Origin: Elusimicrobiota bacterium
GTDB lineage: Bacteria > Elusimicrobiota > Elusimicrobia > UBA1565 > JACRDR01
NCBI GenBank assembly: GCA_016212845.1
Contig: JACRDR010000245.1
Location: 1-6,276, forward strand
Direction: 5' to 3'
DNA length: 6,276 nt
Shown here: piece after piece, positions 1 to 5,243 of the stretch
Numbering within the stretch: the first letter of the stretch is position 1
Layout of the letters: each line of letters opens with the position of its first letter
The notes under the pieces: generated by a model
What the model saw: the letters and a program-made list of their open reading frames with translations, nothing else
Databases searched by the model: none
Told to the model about the DNA's origin: nothing
Program-made: the position numbers and the translations under genes

Positions 1-1
1 G

Positions 2-1645
2 AGCCTTTCGGCGTCCGCGCGCGCCGACGCCGGGCCCCTGGGGAGCGCTCTAGCCCAGGCGCGCGCCTGGCCGGTGCCGGGAGGACGCGCCGCGCTCGCG
101 GCGAAAGGCTCGCTCGCCTCGAAGGGACGGACGCTTTCGCTCGACGTCTCGGGAATCGGAGGCCGCTCCGGCTGGGAGTCCGGCCTCTCGGGACGCCTTC
201 TCGACCCGAAGGGCCCGGTACGGTCCGCGACTCTGGACGGCTGCCGGCTGTCGCTCGGCTTCGGCAAGAAGCGCCTCCGCGTCGAGCGCGGCGCGCTCGG
301 CTGCGCGTGGTCGCTGACGCCCAAGCCGTTCGGCCCCCACGCGCCGAAAATCCTCAAGGGGCGCGTCGACGCGAGAGGCGCGCTCGCGCGCGGACGCGAC
401 CTGGACTCGGCGATCGACGCCACGATAGAGCCGGCCGGAGACTGGTACCGCTTCGGCGGCAAGCTAACGGCCAAGGCCGCCGGCCCGCTCGGAGGACTGC
501 GGCTCTCGCATCAGGCCGACTTGACGATCGAGATACCGAAGTTCGAGCGCTTCGTGGAGTACTTTTCCTCCAGCACCTTCGCCGTCCCCGCGCCGCTCAA
601 CTCCATGCGCGGCCCGGCGTCCTTGCGGGTGTCGGGCTCCGGCGACGGCCGCTCCGATCCGCAGCGCTTCGAGCTTTCGGGCAAGACGGCGCTCGGCGAC
701 GGCTCGCAGTCGCTCACGACGCGCGTCAGCGGCGAGGTCCTGGCGCGGAAGCTGTGGACCCCCGAGCGCTCCTTCGAGGCCTCGATCCGCTGGGACCTCC
801 TCGACGTCGCGCTGCAGCTGCCCTACCTGGAGCTGCAGGCGCCGCCGAGAGTCGCGATCGACTCGCGCATCAAGCCGGGCCGCATGCCGGCCGACGACGA
901 AGACCTGCGGATGGCGCCCGCGCCGAAGCCGCGTCCGTTTCCTTTGGCGCTGCAGCTGCGCGTGCGCACTCCCGACAAGCCGGTGCGCCTGCATACGAAC
1001 CTGCTGAAAGACCCGGTGCCCTTGAGGCTCGACGTAGACCGGGACAAGGTCGGCGTCTCCGCGGCGGCGGCGCGCACCGAGCCGTTCGAAGTCGAGCTTT
1101 TCCGGCGGAAGGCGCTCGTCGAAAAGTTCGAGCTGCGGCAGTCCTCCGGCTCGAACGCCGGTTCCGTCAACGCCTCGATCCTCTACCGCGCCCGCGACTC
1201 AAAAATCCGCATCCTGCTGCTGGGCAGCACCGCCAAGCCGCGCGTAAAGTTCGAAAGCGATCCGCCGATGGACCGCAGCCAGATCCTCGGCCTTCTCCTG
1301 TTCGGCAAGGAGCCGTCCGAGCTCGGCTCCGACGAGGCCGCCAGCGTCGGCCATACGAACGCCGCGCTGGCCGAGCAGGCGTTCGGGCTCGCGTCGCTGT
1401 TCGTGTTCGCCTCCACCCCGATCGACTACGTGGGCTACAACCCTGACTCCCAGAGCTACGTCGTGCGGTTCCGGCTGCCGGGCGGCGCGACCGCGGAGTT
1501 GGGCAGCGATATGGAGGAGACGCGGCGGCTGCGCGTGCACAAGCGGCTCGCGAAGAATTGGGCTCTCGAGACCGAGCTGCGGCGCGACAGCGCGACGGAG
1601 CGCAACGCGGTCACCACGTTCCTCGAGTGGTTCCGACGGTACTGA
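2..1645 (+). CDS. tamB: TamB/DUF490-type translocation and assembly module protein, C-terminal part (5' partial)
   Basis: The frame is open from the left edge to the TGA at 1643-1645 (547 residues visible). A GTG at 74 is only an internal codon, because the same frame continues upstream without a stop, so the gene starts outside the window. The protein is built of repeating short beta-strand units alternating charged and hydrophobic residues. It ends in the typical DUF490 (TamB C-terminal) pattern: a strand with KPRVKFESDPPM, then DRSQILGLLLFGKEPSEL (nt 1271-1324), then an Ala-rich helix, then amphipathic strands closing with an aromatic residue (WFRRY). Known family role: TamB-like proteins are anchored in the inner membrane and span the periplasm as a hydrophobic groove, linked to outer-membrane protein assembly and phospholipid transport. 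Whether a TamA/BamA partner is adjacent cannot be seen. The family call is firm; true orthology to proteobacterial TamB is inferred. Confidence 0.88.
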   Translation, partial: SLSASARADAGPLGSALAQARAWPVPGGRAALAAKGSLASKGRTLSLDVSGIGGRSGWESGLSGRLLDPKGPVRSATLDGCRLSLGFGKKRLRVERGALGCAWSLTPKPFGPHAPKILKGRVDARGALARGRDLDSAIDATIEPAGDWYRFGGKLTAKAAGPLGGLRLSHQADLTIEIPKFERFVEYFSSSTFAVPAPLNSMRGPASLRVSGSGDGRSDPQRFELSGKTALGDGSQSLTTRVSGEVLARKLWTPERSFEASIRWDLLDVALQLPYLELQAPPRVAIDSRIKPGRMPADDEDLRMAPAPKPRPFPLALQLRVRTPDKPVRLHTNLLKDPVPLRLDVDRDKVGVSAAAARTEPFEVELFRRKALVEKFELRQSSGSNAGSVNASILYRARDSKIRILLLGSTAKPRVKFESDPPMDRSQILGLLLFGKEPSELGSDEAASVGHTNAALAEQAFGLASLFVFASTPIDYVGYNPDSQSYVVRFRLPGGATAELGSDMEETRRLRVHKRLAKNWALETELRRDSATERNAVTTFLEWFRRY

Positions 1646-1658
1646 ATGCCCGCAATCA

Positions 1659-1667
1659 GCTATCATA
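1659..1667 (+). promoter_or_regulatory. Candidate -10 box of the tRNA-Ser promoter
   Basis: GCTATCATA contains the -10-like hexamer TATCAT (1661-1666). It ends 10 nt before the mature tRNA 5' end, so transcription would start about 4 nt upstream of the tRNA, needing only a very short RNase P leader. The same GCTAYC block occurs before three protein genes in this window. No convincing -35 is seen 16-18 nt upstream. The box sits in the 31-nt gap after the TamB-like gene. Confidence 0.5.
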
Positions 1668-1676
1668 TCCCACTCT

Positions 1677-1765
1677 GGAGGGGTGCCAGAGTGGTCGAAT
1701 GGAGCCGGCTTGAAACCGGCCAGGCGTCGAAAGGCGCCTCGGGGGTTCGAATCCCTCCCCCTCCG
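1677..1765 (+). tRNA. trnS-UGA: tRNA-Ser(UGA)
   Basis: This is an 89-nt class II tRNA. The acceptor stem is GGAGGGG (1677-1683) paired with CCCCTCC (1758-1764), with G as discriminator (1765). The anticodon arm has stem GCCGG/CCGGC and loop CTTGAAA, giving anticodon TGA, which reads UCA serine codons. A long variable arm (around GGCGTCGAAAGGCGCC) is diagnostic of tRNA-Ser. The T arm is GGGGG-TTCGAAT-CCCTC with one G-U pair. CCA is not encoded: the next bases are CGGC, so the 3' end must be trimmed and CCA added by the nucleotidyltransferase. The exoD start codon follows after only 8 nt, so the two are probably co-transcribed. Confidence 0.97.
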
Positions 1766-1773
1766 CGGCTTTC

Positions 1774-2364
1774 ATGACCGTTTCCGACGAACTCAATCGC
1801 TTGGCGGACGTCTGCTCCCGCCCGCCCGTGACGCTCGGCGGCCTCGTGGGCAGGATGAGCGCGCGCGAACACGCGGTGCTGACCCTTTTCTTGGGCGTCT
1901 GCTTCATGCACCCCGTGCCGATGCCCGGGCTCTCGATGGTGCTCGGCGTGATCATCGCGATCGCCGGCACGCGCATCGCGCTCGGGCTGGGGCCGTGGGT
2001 TCCTCAGCGCTGGGAAGGCCGGCGGCTCCCGGGGGCCGTGCTCGCCAAGGTGCTTACGAAGGCCGCCTCGCTCGCGCGGCGCGTCGAGCCCGCGGCGGCC
2101 GCTCCGGCCGTATGGATGGAGTCGCCCCCGGTCCGCGTGTCGATCGGCGCGATGACGGCTCTTTGCGGCATCCTGATTCTCATGCCGTTCCCGCCGCCGA
2201 CGAATTTTCCGCCCGCGATCGCGCTGATCCTGTTGTCGGCCGCGACCCTGCGCGGGCGTCCGGTGCTGCTGGCGCTGAGCGTGGCCGCGGTGCTCGCCAA
2301 CGTGGCCTTCTTCGGCGCCCTCACCGCCGGCGCGGGCGTGGCCGCGCTGCGCATCCTCAGATAA
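1774..2364 (+). CDS. exoD: ExoD-family inner-membrane protein
   Basis: This 196-residue protein matches the ExoD family (named for a Rhizobium exopolysaccharide-synthesis gene) in length and layout. The cytoplasmic N-terminus carries the usual short helix (MTVSDELNRLADVC). Next comes a hydrophobic pair around residues 34-72 with the family-like turn HPVPMPGLSMVLG, then a basic loop with PWVPQRW and an amphipathic helix (about 86-105). Further hydrophobic segments lie at about 122-140, 145-160 and 164-188, with the family-like PFPPPTNFPPAIAL between the first two. The biochemical role of ExoD is not established; mutants in rhizobia affect exopolysaccharide and alkali sensitivity. The ATG at 1774 gives the full family N-terminus; an ATG at 1855 would cut the conserved start. 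The ATG lies 8 nt behind the tRNA-Ser with no SD site and no own promoter seen. The 3' end overlaps the convergent gene by 8 bp. Confidence 0.87.
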   Translation: MTVSDELNRLADVCSRPPVTLGGLVGRMSAREHAVLTLFLGVCFMHPVPMPGLSMVLGVIIAIAGTRIALGLGPWVPQRWEGRRLPGAVLAKVLTKAASLARRVEPAAAAPAVWMESPPVRVSIGAMTALCGILILMPFPPPTNFPPAIALILLSAATLRGRPVLLALSVAAVLANVAFFGALTAGAGVAALRILR

Positions 2365-2854
2365 CGACGCTCGTCGCTTCCTCGTCGAGGCCGTCGTCCG
2401 GCGGCTCGTACTCGTCGAGCGCGAAGGCCGGGTCCTCGCCGACGCAGCCGATGAAGCTCATGAAAAACCAGACGGTCTCGCCCGGCCGCAGCTCTTTTTT
2501 CATCGAGTCGAGCACGTCCTGGGTCGTGGCGGCCCAGGCCGCGTCCTTGCCGCGCCCGATCCGGAGTTCGCGCGTGAAACGCGGGGCGTGATCCGCGGCC
2601 TTGAGCTTCTCGGTCCAGCGGCGGATCGGAGCGACGTGCTCCTTGACGAGGCCCCGGGTCACCGGACGGTACTCGGCGCGCAGAGAAAACAGGACGTCTT
2701 TGACTTCGTAGCCCTGAGCACCGGACTTGCAGGGGTTCGCCTTGACGATCGCGGCGGGCGTCGACTCGGGATAGCGGTCCGCCTCGAACGCGGCGTCGTC
2801 GGCGGCCGAGGCCGGCAGGGCCAGCCACAACGCGAGGAGGGCTCCGGCGGTCAC
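2357..2854 (-). CDS. Small secreted protein of unknown function
   Basis: This encodes 165 residues from GTG (complement of 2852-2854) to TGA (complement of 2357-2359). The N-terminus TAGALLALWLALPASA-ADDA reads as a short Sec signal peptide with a likely cleavage after Ala17. It is unusual in lacking a positive residue before the hydrophobic core. The frame stays open far upstream (to 3859), but no ATG, GTG or TTG lies between this GTG and the divergent gene, and the candidate -10 box sits 6 nt before it. The mature part is mixed alpha/beta with two cysteines (Cys42 in NPCKSG and Cys137 in FIGCVGED) that could form a disulfide. It ends in a very acidic tail (about 139-160). The stretch RPGETVWFFMSFIGC near residues 123-137 looks like the most structured part. 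I do not recognise the family; a periplasmic or exported location is inferred. It is divergent from the Ntn hydrolase gene and convergent with exoD. Confidence 0.72.
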   Translation of the reverse strand: MTAGALLALWLALPASAADDAAFEADRYPESTPAAIVKANPCKSGAQGYEVKDVLFSLRAEYRPVTRGLVKEHVAPIRRWTEKLKAADHAPRFTRELRIGRGKDAAWAATTQDVLDSMKKELRPGETVWFFMSFIGCVGEDPAFALDEYEPPDDGLDEEATSVVI

Positions 2855-2889
2855 CTTCCATAGATAGCCCCGAAGGCCCGAATCCGCAA
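2855..2889 (-). promoter_or_regulatory. Candidate leaderless promoter of the secreted-protein gene
   Basis: Read on the minus strand, TTGCGG (complement of 2884-2889) is followed after 17 nt by TATCTA (complement of 2861-2866), then 6 nt to the GTG start. This is a sigma70-like spacing, and transcription would begin at or next to the start codon. The block GCTATCTA has its first G 14 nt before the start codon, the same distance as in the genes at 2927 and 4133. Purines directly before the GTG (GGAAG) are too close to act as a normal SD site. Confidence 0.5.
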
Positions 2890-2897
2890 TATTCCGG
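2884..2897. promoter_or_regulatory. Near-palindrome between divergent promoters (possible operator)
   Basis: CCGCAATATTCCGG is a 14-bp inverted repeat with one mismatched pair, centred on AATATT. It lies midway between the divergent starts at 2854 and 2927. Its two halves coincide with the proposed -35 hexamers of the two promoters. A dimeric regulator binding here would control both genes, but this is inference from symmetry and position only. Confidence 0.35.
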
Positions 2898-2921
2898 TTG
2901 TTTCGACGGTATGCTACCCTA
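2892..2921 (+). promoter_or_regulatory. Candidate leaderless promoter of the Ntn hydrolase gene
   Basis: TTCCGG (2892-2897), 17 nt, then TACCCT (2915-2920), then 6 nt to ATG 2927. The block GCTACCCTA (2913-2921) has its G exactly 14 nt before the start codon, matching the other starts in the window. An overlapping alternative -10 is TATGCT (2910-2915), which would give a leader of about 4-5 nt. Either way there is no room for a standard SD site; AGGG is present but only 2 nt from the ATG. Confidence 0.45.
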
Positions 2922-2926
2922 GGGAC

Positions 2927-4108
2927 ATGCCCGAGCTCGCTCCCCCTCCCGAAAGCCTGGCCCGGCCGGACCTCGTCTGCTCGGGCAGCCCGTATGAGTT
3001 GGGCCTCGCCCAGGGGCGCGCCTTGGCCGCGCACATCAAGGCGACGCGAAAGGACCTTTCCAAGCTCGAGCTTTTCCGGCTGAGCCAGCCTTGGTGGCTG
3101 CCCTACGGCGTCTATCGGGGCCTGGCCGAGCGGCGGGCGCGCAAGCTTCTCGAGCGGCCGCTGCGCCGCGACCATCCGAAGGGCGCCGAGCGCCTCTCCG
3201 GCATCGCCGCCGGAGCGGGCCTCACGCTCGACTCGGTGATCCTGCTCAACGCCTTCGAGTCGTTCATGTCCGCGGCGCGCGAGCGCTGCACGCTTCCCTC
3301 TCCGGCGGCCTGCTCGGCGATCGCGCTCCGGGGCGCCCGGACCGAATCCGGCGAGCCCGTCATCACGCGGCTCTTCGACTACATCCCCCTCGCCCAGCCG
3401 TACTTCACCGTGCGCGAGACCCGGCCCGAAGGCGGCTTCCGCTCGCTCGACTTCACGGTCGCTCCGCTCGCCGGGGCGGTCGACGGCATCAACGAGCGAG
3501 GTCTCGCGATCACCTACAACTACGCCTACACCCAAGACGAGGGACGGCCGACGGGCCCGATCTCCCTGGCGATCTCGGAGGCGCTCGAGCGCTGCGGCAC
3601 CGTCGCCGAGGCGGCCTCGCTGATTTCCTCGCGCGGCCGCTGGGGCGGCGGCATCCTCATGCTGGCCGACGCGGGCGGCGACATCGCCTCGCTCGAGCTC
3701 TCGTCGACCGCGGCCAAGCTCCGCCGGCCCGCCGACGGCGAGGACGCGATCTTCCACACGAACGCGTTCTCGACGTCCGAGATGCGCGCCGTCGAGCTTC
3801 CGGCCGGCGCCGTCTTCGACGCGCGCGCGCCCCGAGCGCTCAGAGGCCGCCGGGTGCACGAGTCCGCCGAACGGAGGAGCGCGCGCATCCGCGAGCTATT
3901 CGCCGATCCGGCCAGGCTCGGGCCCGGCGAGATCCTCTCGCGGATGGCGGATCACGGAAAGGAAGGCAAACCCGCGGACACGACGGTCTGCGTTCACGGC
4001 TCGTTCTGGCACACGACCGCGGTCCTGCAGTATTTCCCGCGCTCGAGACGCATGCGCGCCTCATTCACCACCGCCTGCGCGCCGAAATTCCGCGATCTGG
4101 CGCTATAG
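2927..4108 (+). CDS. C45-type (acyl-CoA:6-APA acyltransferase-like) Ntn hydrolase
   Basis: This 393-residue protein has the layout of the peptidase C45 / penicillin acyltransferase family, self-processing N-terminal-nucleophile enzymes that cleave or transfer acyl groups on amide bonds. Near the start is the family-typical GSPYELGLAQGRALA (residues 20-34). Cys129 in AACSAIAL is the predicted nucleophile, exposed by autocleavage after Ala128. Arg148 and Asp151 (RLFDY) show the R-x-x-D spacing known from related bile salt hydrolases and penicillin V acylases. GINERGLAITYN (187-198) and FHTNAF (276-281) supply the conserved asparagines. No signal peptide or membrane segment is visible, so it is probably cytoplasmic. 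Substrate cannot be predicted: family members act on penicillins, N-acyl amino acids or other amides. The start at 2927 gives the family N-terminus. The next gene follows after 24 nt, across a hairpin that covers this gene's stop codon. Confidence 0.85.
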   Translation: MPELAPPPESLARPDLVCSGSPYELGLAQGRALAAHIKATRKDLSKLELFRLSQPWWLPYGVYRGLAERRARKLLERPLRRDHPKGAERLSGIAAGAGLTLDSVILLNAFESFMSAARERCTLPSPAACSAIALRGARTESGEPVITRLFDYIPLAQPYFTVRETRPEGGFRSLDFTVAPLAGAVDGINERGLAITYNYAYTQDEGRPTGPISLAISEALERCGTVAEAASLISSRGRWGGGILMLADAGGDIASLELSSTAAKLRRPADGEDAIFHTNAFSTSEMRAVELPAGAVFDARAPRALRGRRVHESAERRSARIRELFADPARLGPGEILSRMADHGKEGKPADTTVCVHGSFWHTTAVLQYFPRSRRMRASFTTACAPKFRDLAL

Positions 4109-4123
4109 CTCCTCAGGGGCTAT
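4105..4123 (+). terminator. Hairpin across the stop codon and the next -10 box (possible terminator or operator)
   Basis: ATAGCTCC (4105-4112) pairs with GGGGCTAT (4116-4123) over a TCA loop: 8 bp including one G-U. It covers the TAG stop (4106-4108) of the Ntn hydrolase gene, and its right arm includes the first half of the TATCCT box of the next gene. No T-tract follows (CCTACC), so it is not a classical intrinsic terminator. It could stop or protect the upstream transcript, or act as DNA symmetry. Confidence 0.4.
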
Positions 4124-4127
4124 CCTA
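4119..4127 (+). promoter_or_regulatory. Candidate -10 box of the four-Cys protein gene
   Basis: GCTATCCTA contains TATCCT (4121-4126), 6 nt before the GTG at 4133. The first G is 14 nt before the start codon, as for the genes at 2854 and 2927. A weak -35-like TGGCGC lies 17 nt upstream (4098-4103). Transcription would start at or beside the GTG. No SD site is present. Confidence 0.45.
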
Positions 4128-4132
4128 CCAGC

Positions 4133-5206
4133 GTGCAGCCGAGCCACCGTCACGCGGCGATCGCCGCGGCCCTCCTGATCCTCGCCGCCGGCGCGACGAT
4201 CTTCGGTATTAAAGTCCCTCGCACGACCGTCGACGAAAGCGCGGGAATCCCGGTCGCGGACCCCCCGGCGGCCGCGCCCGCGGTCCCCGAGACCGCCAAG
4301 CCCGCCGGTTCGGCCGGCGCCGGGCATTCCGGTCTCGAGATGGTGAGCGGCGGGCTCCCCACGGCCGGCGGCCCGACGAGCAATCCGGCCTTCGCCGCCG
4401 ATCCGAGGACCGCCCCGCTCCCTTCCGCCGCGTCCCTTTCCGCGCAGTTGGCCGCCGCGCTCGGCATGCAGGCGGCCGAGGGGCTGGGCGAGCCCGCCGC
4501 CGATCCCGCCGCGGCGACTCCGGGCGAACGCTTCGTCGCGGAGGACGCCAAGGCGGACTCAGGACTTGGCGGCGGAGAACGGGGCGCCGCGCCCTCGGCC
4601 CCCTCGGGACCGGGGCTCTCCGCCGGCGGCGCCGCCGGGCCGAATCCCGGCAGCCCGGTCACGCTTCCGCCGCCCGCGCCGACCCCGGCCGGGATCCTGC
4701 TTTCGATGTTCAAGCCCGCCGAGCGCGGCAAGCTCCTCCAGCAGCTCGAGACGGGCAAAGGGCTCGTCGATTCCTGCAAGACGAGCGGACTCGCGGCGCA
4801 GTGCATGGCGGCGGGACAGACCTGCGTACGCTACGAAAGCTGCCAGCGCTGGCTCGCCGGCCAGCTCGCCGGCACCGCCCGCGCGAAAGCCGGCGAGGCG
4901 GCGGCGGGCGGGACGCAGGTCTCAGGCCGGGGCGCGGCGGATCCCTCTCAGGTGCTCGAGACCGGAGCCGAGGCCCCGGTCCGCGCGGCGGCGTCCGGCT
5001 CCAAAGGCGGAGCCCGGGCGACGCTCGCCGCGGCCAAGCCCTCGGAGCCCGCGGCCGCTCCCACGCCGAAGCCGGCCGTTGGGTCCCCGACCCCCACCCC
5101 CACTCCGACCCCCTCGCCCCGCCCCTCTCCGAGCCCCACTCCTACCCTTCGTCTGCCGTCGGCCAAAGACACCGTCCTCCGCAAGAACCAGCTCCAGCTC
5201 GAATAG
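4133..5206 (+). CDS. Membrane-anchored Ala/Pro-rich protein with a central four-Cys module, unknown function
   Basis: This 357-residue protein has a short basic N-terminus (QPSHRH) and one hydrophobic segment (about residues 8-26) without a convincing cleavage site. It is best read as an inner-membrane anchor with the rest in the periplasm. Residues 30-180 are low-complexity Ala/Gly/Pro and probably disordered. A compact region at about 183-250 looks folded: GILLSMFKPAERGKLLQQLE, then four cysteines at 215, 224, 231 and 237 (spacing C-x8-C-x6-C-x5-C) in predicted helices, ending QRWLAGQL. This would suit two disulfides or a metal site. Another Ala-rich stretch leads to a Thr-Pro/Ser-Pro tract (about 309-338) that may act as a rigid spacer. 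A charged tail (DTVLRKNQLQLE) ends it. I know no family for it. The GTG start is chosen because it directly precedes the anchor and sits 6 nt behind a -10-like box. It could be a cell-envelope or assembly accessory protein, but this is speculation. Confidence 0.72.
   Translation: MQPSHRHAAIAAALLILAAGATIFGIKVPRTTVDESAGIPVADPPAAAPAVPETAKPAGSAGAGHSGLEMVSGGLPTAGGPTSNPAFAADPRTAPLPSAASLSAQLAAALGMQAAEGLGEPAADPAAATPGERFVAEDAKADSGLGGGERGAAPSAPSGPGLSAGGAAGPNPGSPVTLPPPAPTPAGILLSMFKPAERGKLLQQLETGKGLVDSCKTSGLAAQCMAAGQTCVRYESCQRWLAGQLAGTARAKAGEAAAGGTQVSGRGAADPSQVLETGAEAPVRAAASGSKGGARATLAAAKPSEPAAAPTPKPAVGSPTPTPTPTPSPRPSPSPTPTLRLPSAKDTVLRKNQLQLE
5085..5147. repeat. C-rich Pro/Thr-Pro codon tract, G-quadruplex motif on the minus strand
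   Basis: Within the four-Cys protein gene, C runs of 4-5 recur at 5085-5088, 5091-5095, 5097-5101, 5109-5113, 5117-5120, 5122-5125 and 5134-5137, separated by 1-8 nt. The complementary strand therefore satisfies the usual four-G-run quadruplex pattern more than once. The tract encodes TP/SP repeats and is prone to length change by slippage. Confidence 0.7.
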
Positions 5207-5225
5207 CCCGAAAACGCCGGGGAAT

Positions 5226-5235
5226 TTGGCATAAT
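5226..5235 (+). promoter_or_regulatory. Candidate extended -10 promoter of the histidine kinase gene
   Basis: TTGGCATAAT contains an extended -10 (TGG then CATAAT at 5230-5235), close to the TGnTATAAT consensus. Only 8 nt separate it from the ATG at 5244, so the transcript would begin within 1-2 nt of the start codon. It lies in the 37-nt gap after the upstream stop codon. No -35 is needed for an extended -10, and none is clear. Confidence 0.5.
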
Positions 5236-5243
5236 TTCGCGGG

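Noticed and set aside
307..1446. Arg/Ala-rich 379-residue plus-strand open frame within the TamB-like gene
   Set aside because: Low-complexity Arg-rich translation in an alternative frame of a gene with clear family features; a GC artefact.
1683..2591. 302-residue plus-strand open frame starting inside the tRNA
   Set aside because: Its first residues are translated tRNA sequence and the rest is an alternative frame of exoD plus antisense of the secreted-protein gene.
2004..2861. Minus-strand ATG frame (MEGDRRSPP) near the secreted-protein start
   Set aside because: It is a +1-type shadow of the signal-peptide gene, Arg-rich, and runs across the exoD gene. The ATG falls within the proposed -10 region.
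2357..3859. 500-residue minus-strand open frame extending upstream of the secreted-protein gene
   Set aside because: Beyond 2854 it runs antisense to the well-supported Ntn hydrolase gene with Arg/Gly/Glu-rich composition, as expected of a stop-poor shadow frame at this GC content. A signal peptide appears exactly at the internal GTG.
3091..4212. Arg-rich 373-residue plus-strand frame overlapping the Ntn hydrolase gene
   Set aside because: Alternative-frame shadow; the other frame carries the full C45 motif set with conserved catalytic residues.
5207..5226. Possible terminator after the four-Cys gene (CCCG...CGGG followed by GAATTT)
   Set aside because: The stem is only 4 bp with a 7-nt loop and a weak T-stretch; not enough to call.
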